A stretch of 5,844 bases of DNA. Source: Actinomycetes bacterium. GTDB taxonomy: Bacteria; Actinomycetota; Acidimicrobiia; Acidimicrobiales; Microtrichaceae. The position numbers were made by a program, and so were the translations under genes. The notes below the pieces were generated by a model that did not search any database, was not told the DNA's origin, and saw nothing but the letters and a program-made list of their open reading frames with translations. This document shows, in pieces, positions 1 to 5,392 of the stretch; the stretch's first letter is position 1; every line of letters starts with the position of its first letter. Location: the NCBI GenBank assembly GCA_023427825.1, contig JAEZAI010000133.1, forward strand, positions 1 to 5,844. Reading direction: 5' to 3'.

Positions 1-355
1 GACCGTCCCGGATCGTGAGCACCGCGTGATCGGCGGCATCTCGCGCGGCGGGCAGGCCGCGTTGACCGCCGCGGCCCACGACCCGGCGGCGTTCGGCGCC
101 GTCGCCGGCCACAGCACGACCCTCCCGCCGGACCGGGAGAAGCTGCTCGTCGGCCTCCGGCCCCTGTCCGGCGCGGTCCGGCTCGATGTCGGGGCGTCCG
201 ATCCACTCGTGAGCACCGTGGTGCCGTTCGCTGCCGATCTCGAGCACGCGGGCATCGACAACCTGCTCGAGGTCGCCCCGGGCGGCCACGACCGGGACCA
301 CTGGCGAGCATCGATCGATCGCTACCTGGCCTTCTACGCCCACCGTTGGGTCTAG
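1..355 (+). CDS. Putative esterase (alpha/beta hydrolase, esterase-D/enterochelin-esterase-like), 3' part only
   Basis: The reading frame is open from base 2 with no stop or credible start before the left edge, so this is the C-terminal 117 residues of a longer gene. A GTG at 26 lies just before the nucleophile motif and cannot be the true start. Visible residues are the nucleophile elbow GGISRGG (Ser14 of the visible part), a probable catalytic Asp in GASDPL (about residue 67) and the catalytic His in GGHDRDHW (about residue 96). The end, GGHD..HWR..(I)..YL.FYA, resembles the C-terminus of the putative esterase family (PF00756: enterochelin esterase, S-formylglutathione hydrolase, mycolyltransferase relatives). 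The substrate cannot be told. The fold's core strands and any signal peptide are outside the window. It converges on the histidine kinase gene, and the two stop codons share the tetramer CTAG. Confidence 0.85.
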   Translation, partial: TVPDREHRVIGGISRGGQAALTAAAHDPAAFGAVAGHSTTLPPDREKLLVGLRPLSGAVRLDVGASDPLVSTVVPFAADLEHAGIDNLLEVAPGGHDRDHWRASIDRYLAFYAHRWV

Positions 356-1656
356 CCCGCGACCGCCTCGCGGACGGTGCCGACGGCGTCGGGGAGCACG
401 AGGCGGAACGTGGTGGGAGAGTTGGACGCCAGCACCAGGCGACCTCCCTCCGCCTCGGCGAGGGCCCGGGCCAGGCTCAGCCCGACCCCGTGGCCGGCGG
501 CCGCCGGATCCCGGCGCACGAACAGGCTGGCAGGATCTCGGTCGATCGCCCCGCGGTCGCCGACCTCGACGACGAGCCCACCACCGGGCGACGCGCGGAA
601 CCGGACGCCGACCACGCCGGCACCGTGCTCGAGTGCGTTGGCGAGGAGGATGTCGAGGATCTGATCGAGCACCGAGACGCTGACGTGGACGGCGACCGGA
701 CCGTCCTCCGCGCAGTCCACCCTCCGGCGCGCCGCGTCGAACCGCGCGTCCCATCGACGGTGGATGCCGGTGACGAGGCGGCCGACATCGAGCAGGTCAC
801 GCGGGGGTGGACGGTCCCGGGCGATCGCCAGCAGCGTGGAGATGGTCTCCTCGAGCCGATCGACCTGCGTGAGCGCCTCGTCCAGCACGGGTCCGGCGTC
901 GGGTCGGGGATCGAGCAGCTCCGTCTCGATCGACAGGCGCAGCGCGGCGAGCGGCGTGCGCAGCTGGTGCGAGGCGTCCGCGGAGAAGGCACGCTCGCGC
1001 CCGAGCATGGACTCGAGGCGCTGCGCGGTGTCGGCGAGCGCCTCCGACGTCTCGTCGATCTCGCCGATGCCGCTGTGGACGGGATCCACCGCGAAGTCGC
1101 CGTCGCCGACGCGGACGGCGTCGTCGCGGAGGCGACGGACCGGCCGGGCCAGGCGTGCGGCGACGAAGCTCCCGACCCCGGCGGCCACCGCGACCGCGAG
1201 CACGTCGAACAGCACCAGGATCAGGACGTCGCGTCGGACCCGGTCGGTGGTGTCCGAGGCCGGCTCGCTGACGCGCACCACCGCGACGAGCTGCTCGTTG
1301 ACGAGCACGGGGTCGGCGTGCACGCGGTCCGCTCCGACGACGCCGTCGACCTCCACGCGACTCGCGCTGGCCGTGATCTCATCTGCGACCTCGGGCCCTC
1401 GGCCTGCGAGCCGCCTTCCTTCCGCGCTGTAGACGCCGACCTCCATGCTCTCCTCGACGCGGGGCAGCTCGATGGCCTGCCCGTCCTGACCCGGCGTCGT
1501 CGAGAGCTCGGCGGTGGTCCGCTGCGCCGCCCGTTGCAGCTCCGAGACGGAGTCGCCGGTCTCGCGGAGCGCGATGATCAGGACGAGTGGAACCGTCAGC
1601 ACGAACGTGGCCACCGCCGTCACGCCGACGATCGCGATCAAGATCCGGCGCCTCAC
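352..1656 (-). CDS. Sensor histidine kinase of a two-component system (HAMP, HisKA, HATPase)
   Basis: A 434-residue inner-membrane sensor kinase. An N-terminal membrane segment (about 6-30, after MRRR) and a second one (about 144-167) bracket a roughly 110-residue extracytoplasmic sensor region with no recognised motif. A HAMP linker follows (about 168-220), beginning ARLARPVRRLRD. The H-box is SADASHQLRTPL with phospho-acceptor His230. The ATPase domain has an N-box (ILLANALEHG, Asn340), a G1 box read as VGDRGAI (Asp367) and a G2 box GHGVGLSLA (about 388-396). The G1 box lacks the second glycine of the usual DxGxG. The start is the GTG at 1654-1656, 16 bp after the response-regulator stop; the Shine-Dalgarno (SD) match is weak, so translation may depend on the upstream gene. 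The short spacing and order mark the adjacent regulator as its partner. It should autophosphorylate His230 and pass the phosphate to that regulator. The stimulus is unknown. Confidence 0.93.
   Translation of the reverse strand: MRRRILIAIVGVTAVATFVLTVPLVLIIALRETGDSVSELQRAAQRTTAELSTTPGQDGQAIELPRVEESMEVGVYSAEGRRLAGRGPEVADEITASASRVEVDGVVGADRVHADPVLVNEQLVAVVRVSEPASDTTDRVRRDVLILVLFDVLAVAVAAGVGSFVAARLARPVRRLRDDAVRVGDGDFAVDPVHSGIGEIDETSEALADTAQRLESMLGRERAFSADASHQLRTPLAALRLSIETELLDPRPDAGPVLDEALTQVDRLEETISTLLAIARDRPPPRDLLDVGRLVTGIHRRWDARFDAARRRVDCAEDGPVAVHVSVSVLDQILDILLANALEHGAGVVGVRFRASPGGGLVVEVGDRGAIDRDPASLFVRRDPAAAGHGVGLSLARALAEAEGGRLVLASNSPTTFRLVLPDAVGTVREAVAG
357..373. terminator. Candidate hairpin terminator at the esterase/kinase convergence
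   Basis: A perfect 6-bp inverted repeat, CCGCGA and TCGCGG, with a 5-nt loop CCGCC, begins 2 bp after the esterase stop and lies inside the last codons of the kinase gene. A second small hairpin, GGGT-CTA-GCCC, spans the stop codons at 348-358. There is no T-tract, so if it acts it is not a classical intrinsic terminator. Such GC-rich stems are common by chance in DNA of this composition. Confidence 0.3.
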
Positions 1657-1672
1657 CCGCGATCGTCCGGTT

Positions 1673-2350
1673 TCACTCCGCGTCCCACCGGTAGCCGATG
1701 CCGCGCAGTGCCGTGATCCGGCTCGGCGCGCCCGGTTCCTCCCCGAGGCGTCGCCGCAGCGCGGCGATGTGCACGTCGAGCGTCTTCGTCGAGCCGAACC
1801 AGTGCTCGTCCCACACGCGTGCCATCAGTTGCTCGCGCGTGACGACGTTGCCCTTGTGGGCGAGCAGCTGCGCGAGCAGGTCGAACTCCTTGGCGCGGAG
1901 CACGATCTCGGCGCCGTCCAGGGTGACGCGACGGGATCCGGTGTCGACGAGCAGGCCCTCGACCTCGTAGACGGGTGCGGGGGACTCCTCGCGGTCGCGG
2001 GTGTGGGCCCGGACCCGAGCCAGCAGCTCCGCCAGCCGGAACGGCTTCGTCACGTAGTCGATCGCCCCGCTGTCCAGACCGAGGATGACGTCCATCTCCT
2101 CGACGCGGGCGGTCAGCATGATGATCCTGAGGTCGGTCCAACGGTCGAGCAGCCCCTTCGCGACGTCGAGTCCGTCGCCGTCGGGCAGCCCGAGGTCGAG
2201 CAGGACGAGCGCGGGCTCGGTGGCCACGGACCTGGCCGTTGCCGCCGTCATCGCCAGCACGGGTTGGTAGCCGGCCGCGCTCAGCGCCCGCTCGAGATTG
2301 GTCCCGATCGCCGGATCATCCTCGACGACGAGCACCAACGGCCTCTCCAC
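1673..2350 (-). CDS. OmpR/PhoB-family DNA-binding response regulator
   Basis: A 225-residue two-domain regulator from the chosen start. The receiver domain (about 4-118) shows the acidic pair Asp11/Asp12 (VVEDD), phospho-acceptor Asp52 (LLDLGLPDGDG), Thr80 (MLTA) and Lys102 (TKPF). The C-terminal winged helix (about 127-223) has the typical RAKEFDLLAQLLAHKGNVVTRE region, recognition helix around TKTLDVHIAALRRRL and wing GIGYRW. I chose GTG at 2348-2350 because GAGAGGGG lies 8 nt upstream and it starts the receiver fold cleanly. An alternative GTG at 2417-2419 would add 23 residues (MTSDAYARSRRG...) and overlap the PAP2 stop by 4 bp, but it has no SD and the added residues do not look like receiver sequence. 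The kinase gene follows by 16 bp, so this is the paired transcription factor. Target genes are not known; autoregulation of the operon is inferred. Confidence 0.94.
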   Translation of the reverse strand: MERPLVLVVEDDPAIGTNLERALSAAGYQPVLAMTAATARSVATEPALVLLDLGLPDGDGLDVAKGLLDRWTDLRIIMLTARVEEMDVILGLDSGAIDYVTKPFRLAELLARVRAHTRDREESPAPVYEVEGLLVDTGSRRVTLDGAEIVLRAKEFDLLAQLLAHKGNVVTREQLMARVWDEHWFGSTKTLDVHIAALRRRLGEEPGAPSRITALRGIGYRWDAE

Positions 2351-2358
2351 GACGATCA

Positions 2359-2366
2359 CCCCTCTC
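2359..2366 (-). promoter_or_regulatory. Ribosome binding site that sets the response-regulator start
   Basis: On the minus strand the sequence is GAGAGGGG, followed by 8 nt and then GTG at 2350. It is a good SD match at good spacing, and it favours the 225-residue form over the upstream GTG at 2419. Confidence 0.6.
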
Positions 2367-2391
2367 GACTGCTGCGCGTTCGGTCCTCTCC

Positions 2392-2412
2392 GCGATCGAG
2401 CGTACGCATCGC
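2392..2412. promoter_or_regulatory. Interrupted palindrome between PAP2 and the response regulator
   Basis: The arms GCGAT (2392-2396) and ATCGC (2408-2412) enclose an 8-bp perfect palindrome, GCGTACGC (2400-2407), placed off-centre. It lies in the 65-bp gap created when the regulator starts at 2350, about 40 bp upstream of that start. It could be a protein-binding site or a small mRNA stem. No clear -35/-10 pair was found beside it. Confidence 0.2.
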
Positions 2413-2415
2413 TGG

Positions 2416-3270
2416 TCACAGCGGTGGCTTCGCGGACCGTGAGCCCACGGCAACACGTGCGGATCGGGCGAGCCGTGAGCGCCGGTGGATGGGCGTCCCC
2501 GGCCGCTCCAGTTCACGTGGTGGTTCCGCGGAACTAGACGGCGAGTCGGGCTCGGTCGGGTCGGATCCCGATACGGCAACCGGGTCGACCGGCGGCTCCG
2601 TGTGCACGCGACGACACCATGCGACTGCGCCGAGCAGCAGCGCGAGCCATGCGATCGCCAGACTCCATCCGGCGATGACATCGGAGACCCAATGGACGCC
2701 TAGGTACACACGGCTGAGGCCGATCAGGCCCGCAGCGGCCGCGCCGGCAGCGATCGCAGCGACCTGCGTCGAGCGCCGATGGGCGGTGAGCATGACGAGC
2801 ACCGCGAGCGCGAGGTACATCGCGGCGCCCTGACCGGCGTGGCCCGAGGGGAACGACCAGCCGGACGCTGCGACGAGCCGGACCGCCTCGGGCGGCCTGG
2901 GGCGCTGCACCAGCGGCTTCAACCAGTTGACGAACAGCCAGGTTCCGGACGAAGAAGCGACGAGCACCAGCGCGAGGTCGCGCCGTCGCCGGGCGACCAG
3001 CACTCCGACGCCGATCGCGCCAACTGCGCCGACGGCACGAACATCACCGAGCGCCGTGATCAGCTGGAACCACGTCGTTAGCACCGGTCCTCTGTGCTCG
3101 AGGACCCATCGAAGAACGTCGTGGTCGATGGAGACGACTCGTCCGTCTCGGTCGATCGCCCACCGCAGTACAACGACTAACGCGATGAAGCTCGCCGCGA
3201 CGAACCCTGCTCGTTGCGCCGAGCGCACGGGGCGACCCAGGTCCACGTCGATGGGTCGCTCGCTGGTCAC
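2416..3270 (-). CDS. PAP2-superfamily membrane phosphatase (lipid phosphate phosphatase type)
   Basis: A 284-residue integral membrane enzyme of the type 2 phosphatidic acid phosphatase superfamily. All three catalytic signatures are present: KX6RP (KPLVQRPRP, Lys118), PSGH (FPSGHA, His144) and SRX5HX3D (SRVYLGVHWVSD, His193 and Asp197), numbered from the chosen start. Hydrophobic segments occur at about 22-39, 78-93, 99-117, 149-163, 169-186 and 198-218, so roughly six spans. Members remove phosphate from lipid phosphates such as phosphatidate or undecaprenyl pyrophosphate; the substrate here is unknown. The last 60 or so residues form a probably disordered cytosolic tail, acidic and Ser/Pro-rich, then Arg-rich. 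The start is uncertain. GTG at 3268-3270 has little SD but sits 6 nt after a good -10, fitting a leaderless mRNA. ATG at 3436-3438 would add 56 residues of non-hydrophobic, low-similarity sequence. It is probably the first gene of an operon with the response regulator and kinase. Confidence 0.9.
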   Translation of the reverse strand: MTSERPIDVDLGRPVRSAQRAGFVAASFIALVVVLRWAIDRDGRVVSIDHDVLRWVLEHRGPVLTTWFQLITALGDVRAVGAVGAIGVGVLVARRRRDLALVLVASSSGTWLFVNWLKPLVQRPRPPEAVRLVAASGWSFPSGHAGQGAAMYLALAVLVMLTAHRRSTQVAAIAAGAAAAGLIGLSRVYLGVHWVSDVIAGWSLAIAWLALLLGAVAWCRRVHTEPPVDPVAVSGSDPTEPDSPSSSAEPPRELERPGTPIHRRSRLARSARVAVGSRSAKPPL

Positions 3271-3276
3271 GGACCG

Positions 3277-3305
3277 ATGATCCGACCGGCGGTCAGCGTC
3301 GGCAA
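3277..3305 (-). promoter_or_regulatory. Candidate sigma70-type promoter of the PAP2-regulator-kinase operon (leaderless)
   Basis: On the minus strand a -35 TTGCCG (3300-3305) is followed by a 17-nt spacer and a -10 GATCAT (3277-3282). Each hexamer matches consensus at four of six positions. The -10 ends 6 nt before the GTG at 3270, so transcription would begin at or next to the start codon. That explains the weak SD there. Leaderless mRNAs are common in Actinobacteria. Confidence 0.4.
3284..3294. promoter_or_regulatory. Palindrome in the spacer of the PAP2 promoter
   Basis: GACCG-G-CGGTC is a perfect 5-bp inverted repeat with a 1-nt centre, lying wholly between the proposed -35 and -10. A protein bound here would block RNA polymerase. 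It is short and GC-rich, so chance is a real possibility. Confidence 0.2.
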
Positions 3306-3311
3306 GGCGGA

Positions 3312-3330
3312 ACGGTGAGGCGACGGTAAG
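3312..3330. promoter_or_regulatory. Direct repeats with 11-bp period, candidate OmpR/PhoB-type regulator box
   Basis: On + the units are ACGGTGAG (3312-3319) and ACGGTAAG (3323-3330); on - they read CTTACCGT and CTCACCGT. The period is exactly 11 bp, and the wider 11-mers match at 8 of 11 positions. They end 6 bp upstream of the proposed -35 of the operon that encodes an OmpR/PhoB-type regulator. Tandem 11-bp-spaced repeats next to the -35 are the known binding geometry of that family. If PAP2 actually starts at 3438, this would lie inside coding sequence. Confidence 0.35.
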
Positions 3331-3381
3331 AACTTCAGGAGGGCTGTGTAGTCGGACGTAGTTGGGCCAATAGCTACCGGG

Positions 3382-3398
3382 CGTCTGCACGTGCGACG
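3382..3398. promoter_or_regulatory. Imperfect palindrome, candidate operator for the TetR-family regulator
   Basis: The core GCACGTGC (3387-3394) is a perfect 8-bp palindrome. The flanks CGTC (3382-3385) and GACG (3395-3398) are also inverted repeats, but with one extra T on the left. The length of 17 bp is typical of TetR-family operators. It lies about 90 bp upstream of the P450 start in the divergent region. The assignment to this regulator is inference. Confidence 0.3.
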
Positions 3399-3455
3399 AG
3401 CCCCTCGATCGGTCGCCGGTGAATTCCGTCGAGGTCATTGATCGCAGTTTCCGTG

Positions 3456-3461
3456 TAGCGT
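3456..3461 (+). promoter_or_regulatory. Possible -10 element for the P450-TetR operon
   Basis: TAGCGT fits the actinobacterial TAnnnT pattern and would give a leader of about 20 nt that includes the P450 ribosome binding site. No matching -35 is at the right distance. A different pairing, TTGATC (3438-3443), 17 nt, then TACGAG (3461-3466), is equally weak. Confidence 0.2.
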
Positions 3462-3473
3462 ACGAGAACCTTC

Positions 3474-3481
3474 GAGGAGGG
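3474..3481 (+). promoter_or_regulatory. Strong ribosome binding site that sets the P450 start
   Basis: GAGGAGGG lies 6 nt before GTG at 3488-3490. It is the best SD match in the window. It decides for the GTG start over an in-frame upstream start at 3419, which would add 23 residues (MNSVEVIDRS...) translated through the SD. Confidence 0.75.
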
Positions 3482-3487
3482 CTCGTC

Positions 3488-4720
3488 GTGGCAGACGCCG
3501 ATCCGTTGTTCGATCCGACGATCGTGGAGTGCCCACACGGCTATTACGCGGAGCTGCGCGAGCACGACCCGGTGCATCGGATCACCGGAACCGATGCCTT
3601 CCTCGTGTCCCGGCTCGACCTCATCAAGGAGGTGGTCGGTGACCCGGAGAGGTTCTCCAGTCGCACCGGGGAGTTCCTCTTCCTCGACGATGACGGCTGC
3701 GCTGGGCTGCGCCCGGCGATCGGCGAGACCGGCAACGACGAGGAGGCGTTCGGGATCCTGGCCACCGCGGACCCGCCGGATCACACACGCCACCGGGCAC
3801 TGCTGAGCCGGATCCTGTCCACCGGGGCCATCAAGCGTCGCGAACCGGAGTTCCGACACCTGATCGGCGAGGCGCTCGAGCCCGGCATGACCTCAGGTCG
3901 TGTCGAGTGGATGAGCGAGGTCGCAGAGCCGCTCCCGATGCTGATGGTGACGCGGTTGCTCGGAGTGGCCGACGAGGACGCACCGACGCTCAAGGACCAG
4001 GGGTACGCCGCGGTGGAGCTGATCAGCGGCTTCGTCGCGGATCAGGACCTGCCCGACCTGGAGGCGAAGTTGCTCGAGCTGGGGCCGGCCATCCAGGCGT
4101 TCACGGACGCGTGCAGCTCGGCCGAGCCGGACGCCGACACCCTCATCGGAGCGTGCGCCGCTGCGTCGGTCGCCGGTGAGCTGGACGATCTCGAGGCGTT
4201 CGGCATCCTCGCCACCCTCCTCGCGGCCGGTGGCGAGTCGACGACCAGCCTCCTCGGTGCCGGCGCACGAGCGCTCGCCGAGGACCGCGACCTGCAGGAC
4301 CGGCTGCGGTCCGACCCGTCGGCGATCCCTGCGTTCGTCGAAGAGGCGTGCAGGACGGAGTCACCGTTTCGTGGCCACTACCGACGGGTCACGGCCGACA
4401 CGTCGCTCGGCGGGGTCGAGCTGCCGGCCGGCGCCCGGCTCGTCCTGGCGTGGCCCGCCGCCAACCGCTCCGCGGAGCTGGGCGGCGACACGATCGACGT
4501 CGATCGCCCCAACCCCCGTCAGCACGTCGGGTTCGGATGGGGCCTCCACCTGTGCGTCGGCGCCCCGCTCGCCCGCATGGAGGCCCGGGTCGCCTTCGAG
4601 GAGCTGCTCGGCCGGACCCGCTCGATCACGCTCGAACCGTCGGCCGAGATCCACCATCACCGGAGCCTCATGGTCCGTCGGCTGCAGTCGCTCCCGTTGC
4701 GCCTGCAACCGGCGACGTGA
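3488..4720 (+). CDS. Cytochrome P450 (bacterial class I type)
   Basis: A 410-residue soluble haem-thiolate monooxygenase, the usual length for bacterial P450s, without membrane anchor. Motifs in order are: a C-helix/haem-propionate region DPPDHTRHRALLSR (about 95-108); the I-helix AAGGESTTS (about 246-254); the K-helix ExxR as EACR (Glu286, Arg289); and the haem loop FGWGLHLCVGAPLA with thiolate Cys356. In the I-helix the usual acid-Thr pair reads Glu250-Ser251, followed by two Thr. Serine at the conserved alcohol position is uncommon but would still be able to take part in proton delivery. The start is set by a strong SD. Class I enzymes need ferredoxin and ferredoxin reductase; neither gene is in the window. 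The substrate cannot be assigned. The next gene, a TetR-family regulator, overlaps by 4 bp, so expression is probably tied to a ligand sensed by that regulator. Confidence 0.96.
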   Translation: MADADPLFDPTIVECPHGYYAELREHDPVHRITGTDAFLVSRLDLIKEVVGDPERFSSRTGEFLFLDDDGCAGLRPAIGETGNDEEAFGILATADPPDHTRHRALLSRILSTGAIKRREPEFRHLIGEALEPGMTSGRVEWMSEVAEPLPMLMVTRLLGVADEDAPTLKDQGYAAVELISGFVADQDLPDLEAKLLELGPAIQAFTDACSSAEPDADTLIGACAAASVAGELDDLEAFGILATLLAAGGESTTSLLGAGARALAEDRDLQDRLRSDPSAIPAFVEEACRTESPFRGHYRRVTADTSLGGVELPAGARLVLAWPAANRSAELGGDTIDVDRPNPRQHVGFGWGLHLCVGAPLARMEARVAFEELLGRTRSITLEPSAEIHHHRSLMVRRLQSLPLRLQPAT

Positions 4721-5367
4721 CCGCACAGGCCCGCGGTCCGGGTCGGCCACGACGGCTCACCGAGCAGCAGGTCCTCGACGCTGCGCTCGCGGTCGTGCGC
4801 GAGCGAGGCACCCGTGGGCTCTCCATGCGAGCGGTCGCCCGTCGCCTGGGAGTGCCGACCATGACCGTGTACGGCTACGTGCCCAACAAGCCCGCCCTCG
4901 ACGCGCTCGTCATCGACCACATCCTCAGCCAAGTCAGGGTGCCCGACGACGGCACGTGGGAGCACCGACTGCACGGCCTGCTCTGCGCCGCACGCCGGAC
5001 CCTCGTCGAACAGCCTCAGCTGACCGAGGGCGCCGCCTTCGAGGGCAACGCCATCGGTCTGCTGCTGCGCGGTGAGCTCGGGCAGGAAGCGACGCGGCTC
5101 GCGAACGAGGTGATCGCGTTGCTCGGCGAGGGCGACTTCGCGCCGGACGACCTCCACGTGTGCTTCAGTGCCCTCTTCACCTATGTCACGGGTTACGCCG
5201 ACGCAACCGGCAGCCCGCTGCGCGGCCACGAGGGGGCCGACGTCGACGGACCGAGTCGAGGCGAGGAGGTGTTCGCCCGGGGCCTGACCGCGCTCATCGA
5301 AGGTCTCAAGATCACGCTCGCCACCGGCAGGATCACGCCCGGCGGCACGACGACAGAGAGGACCTAG
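4717..5367 (+). CDS. TetR-family transcriptional regulator
   Basis: A 216-residue regulator. The N-terminal DNA-binding domain (about 14-62) has the TetR pattern LTEQQVLDAALAVVRERG, then the helix-turn-helix LSMRAVARRLGVPTMTVYGYVPNKPAL. The following helical domain (about 65-200) resembles the TetR C-terminal ligand and dimer domain and is not conserved enough to name a ligand. The chosen GTG at 4717-4719 overlaps the P450 stop as GTGA, indicating translational coupling; the GRPRR stretch before the helix-turn-helix is typical of the family N-terminus. The frame stays open far upstream inside the P450 gene, but those residues are proline/arginine-rich shadow sequence. It probably represses the P450 operon and is displaced by a substrate-like small molecule; this is inference from position. 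Confidence 0.93.
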   Translation: MTAQARGPGRPRRLTEQQVLDAALAVVRERGTRGLSMRAVARRLGVPTMTVYGYVPNKPALDALVIDHILSQVRVPDDGTWEHRLHGLLCAARRTLVEQPQLTEGAAFEGNAIGLLLRGELGQEATRLANEVIALLGEGDFAPDDLHVCFSALFTYVTGYADATGSPLRGHEGADVDGPSRGEEVFARGLTALIEGLKITLATGRITPGGTTTERT

Positions 5368-5373
5368 GGTCCG

Positions 5374-5392
5374 GGCCTAGCGGCGCTGGGCC
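5374..5392. terminator. Candidate hairpin terminator between TetR and the ABM-like gene
   Basis: The arms GGCCTAGC and GCTGGGCC surround the loop GGC. In + strand RNA this makes an 8-bp stem with one U-G wobble. It begins 7 bp after the TetR stop and spans the stop codon of the opposing gene. In the opposite strand's RNA the wobble becomes an A-C mismatch, so it should work better for the P450-TetR transcript. No T-tract follows. Confidence 0.4.

Noticed and set aside
346..1716. A 456-codon open frame on + opposite the histidine kinase
   Set aside because: It is an antisense shadow of GC-rich codon bias. The translation is Arg/Gly/Asp/His-rich with no domain, while the minus strand has complete kinase motifs.
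1514..2833. A 439-codon open frame on + across the regulator and PAP2 genes
   Set aside because: It runs antisense to two convincing genes, crosses their boundary and has low-complexity composition and no SD.
3336..3350. AGGAGGG followed closely by GTG-TAG on + (a start-stop mini-frame)
   Set aside because: A one-codon frame with an SD-like sequence in a GC-rich intergenic region is likely chance; the bases belong to the opposite strand's upstream DNA.
3271..3438. N-terminal extension of PAP2 by 56 residues from ATG at 3436
   Set aside because: It is not fully excluded. It has no membrane character, its third-position GC falls towards the middle, and it would place the promoter-like elements inside coding sequence.
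3374..3859. A 161-codon frame on - across the P450 start and its upstream region
   Set aside because: It overlaps the strongest RBS and start in the window on the opposite strand, and no family is recognised.
3743..4219. The octapeptide EAFGILAT occurs twice in the P450 (about residues 86-93 and 236-243)
   Set aside because: The two copies fall in unrelated structural regions, before the C-helix and at the I-helix, and no flanking similarity is seen. This is probably coincidence.
4348..4716. In-frame upstream extension of the TetR gene inside the P450 gene
   Set aside because: The residues are Pro/Arg/Gly-rich shadow sequence of the P450 frame. The GTG overlapping the P450 stop gives a normal TetR length and N-terminus.
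4657..5229. A 190-codon frame on - opposite the TetR gene
   Set aside because: It is antisense to a clear TetR reading frame, with no recognisable domain or ribosome binding site.
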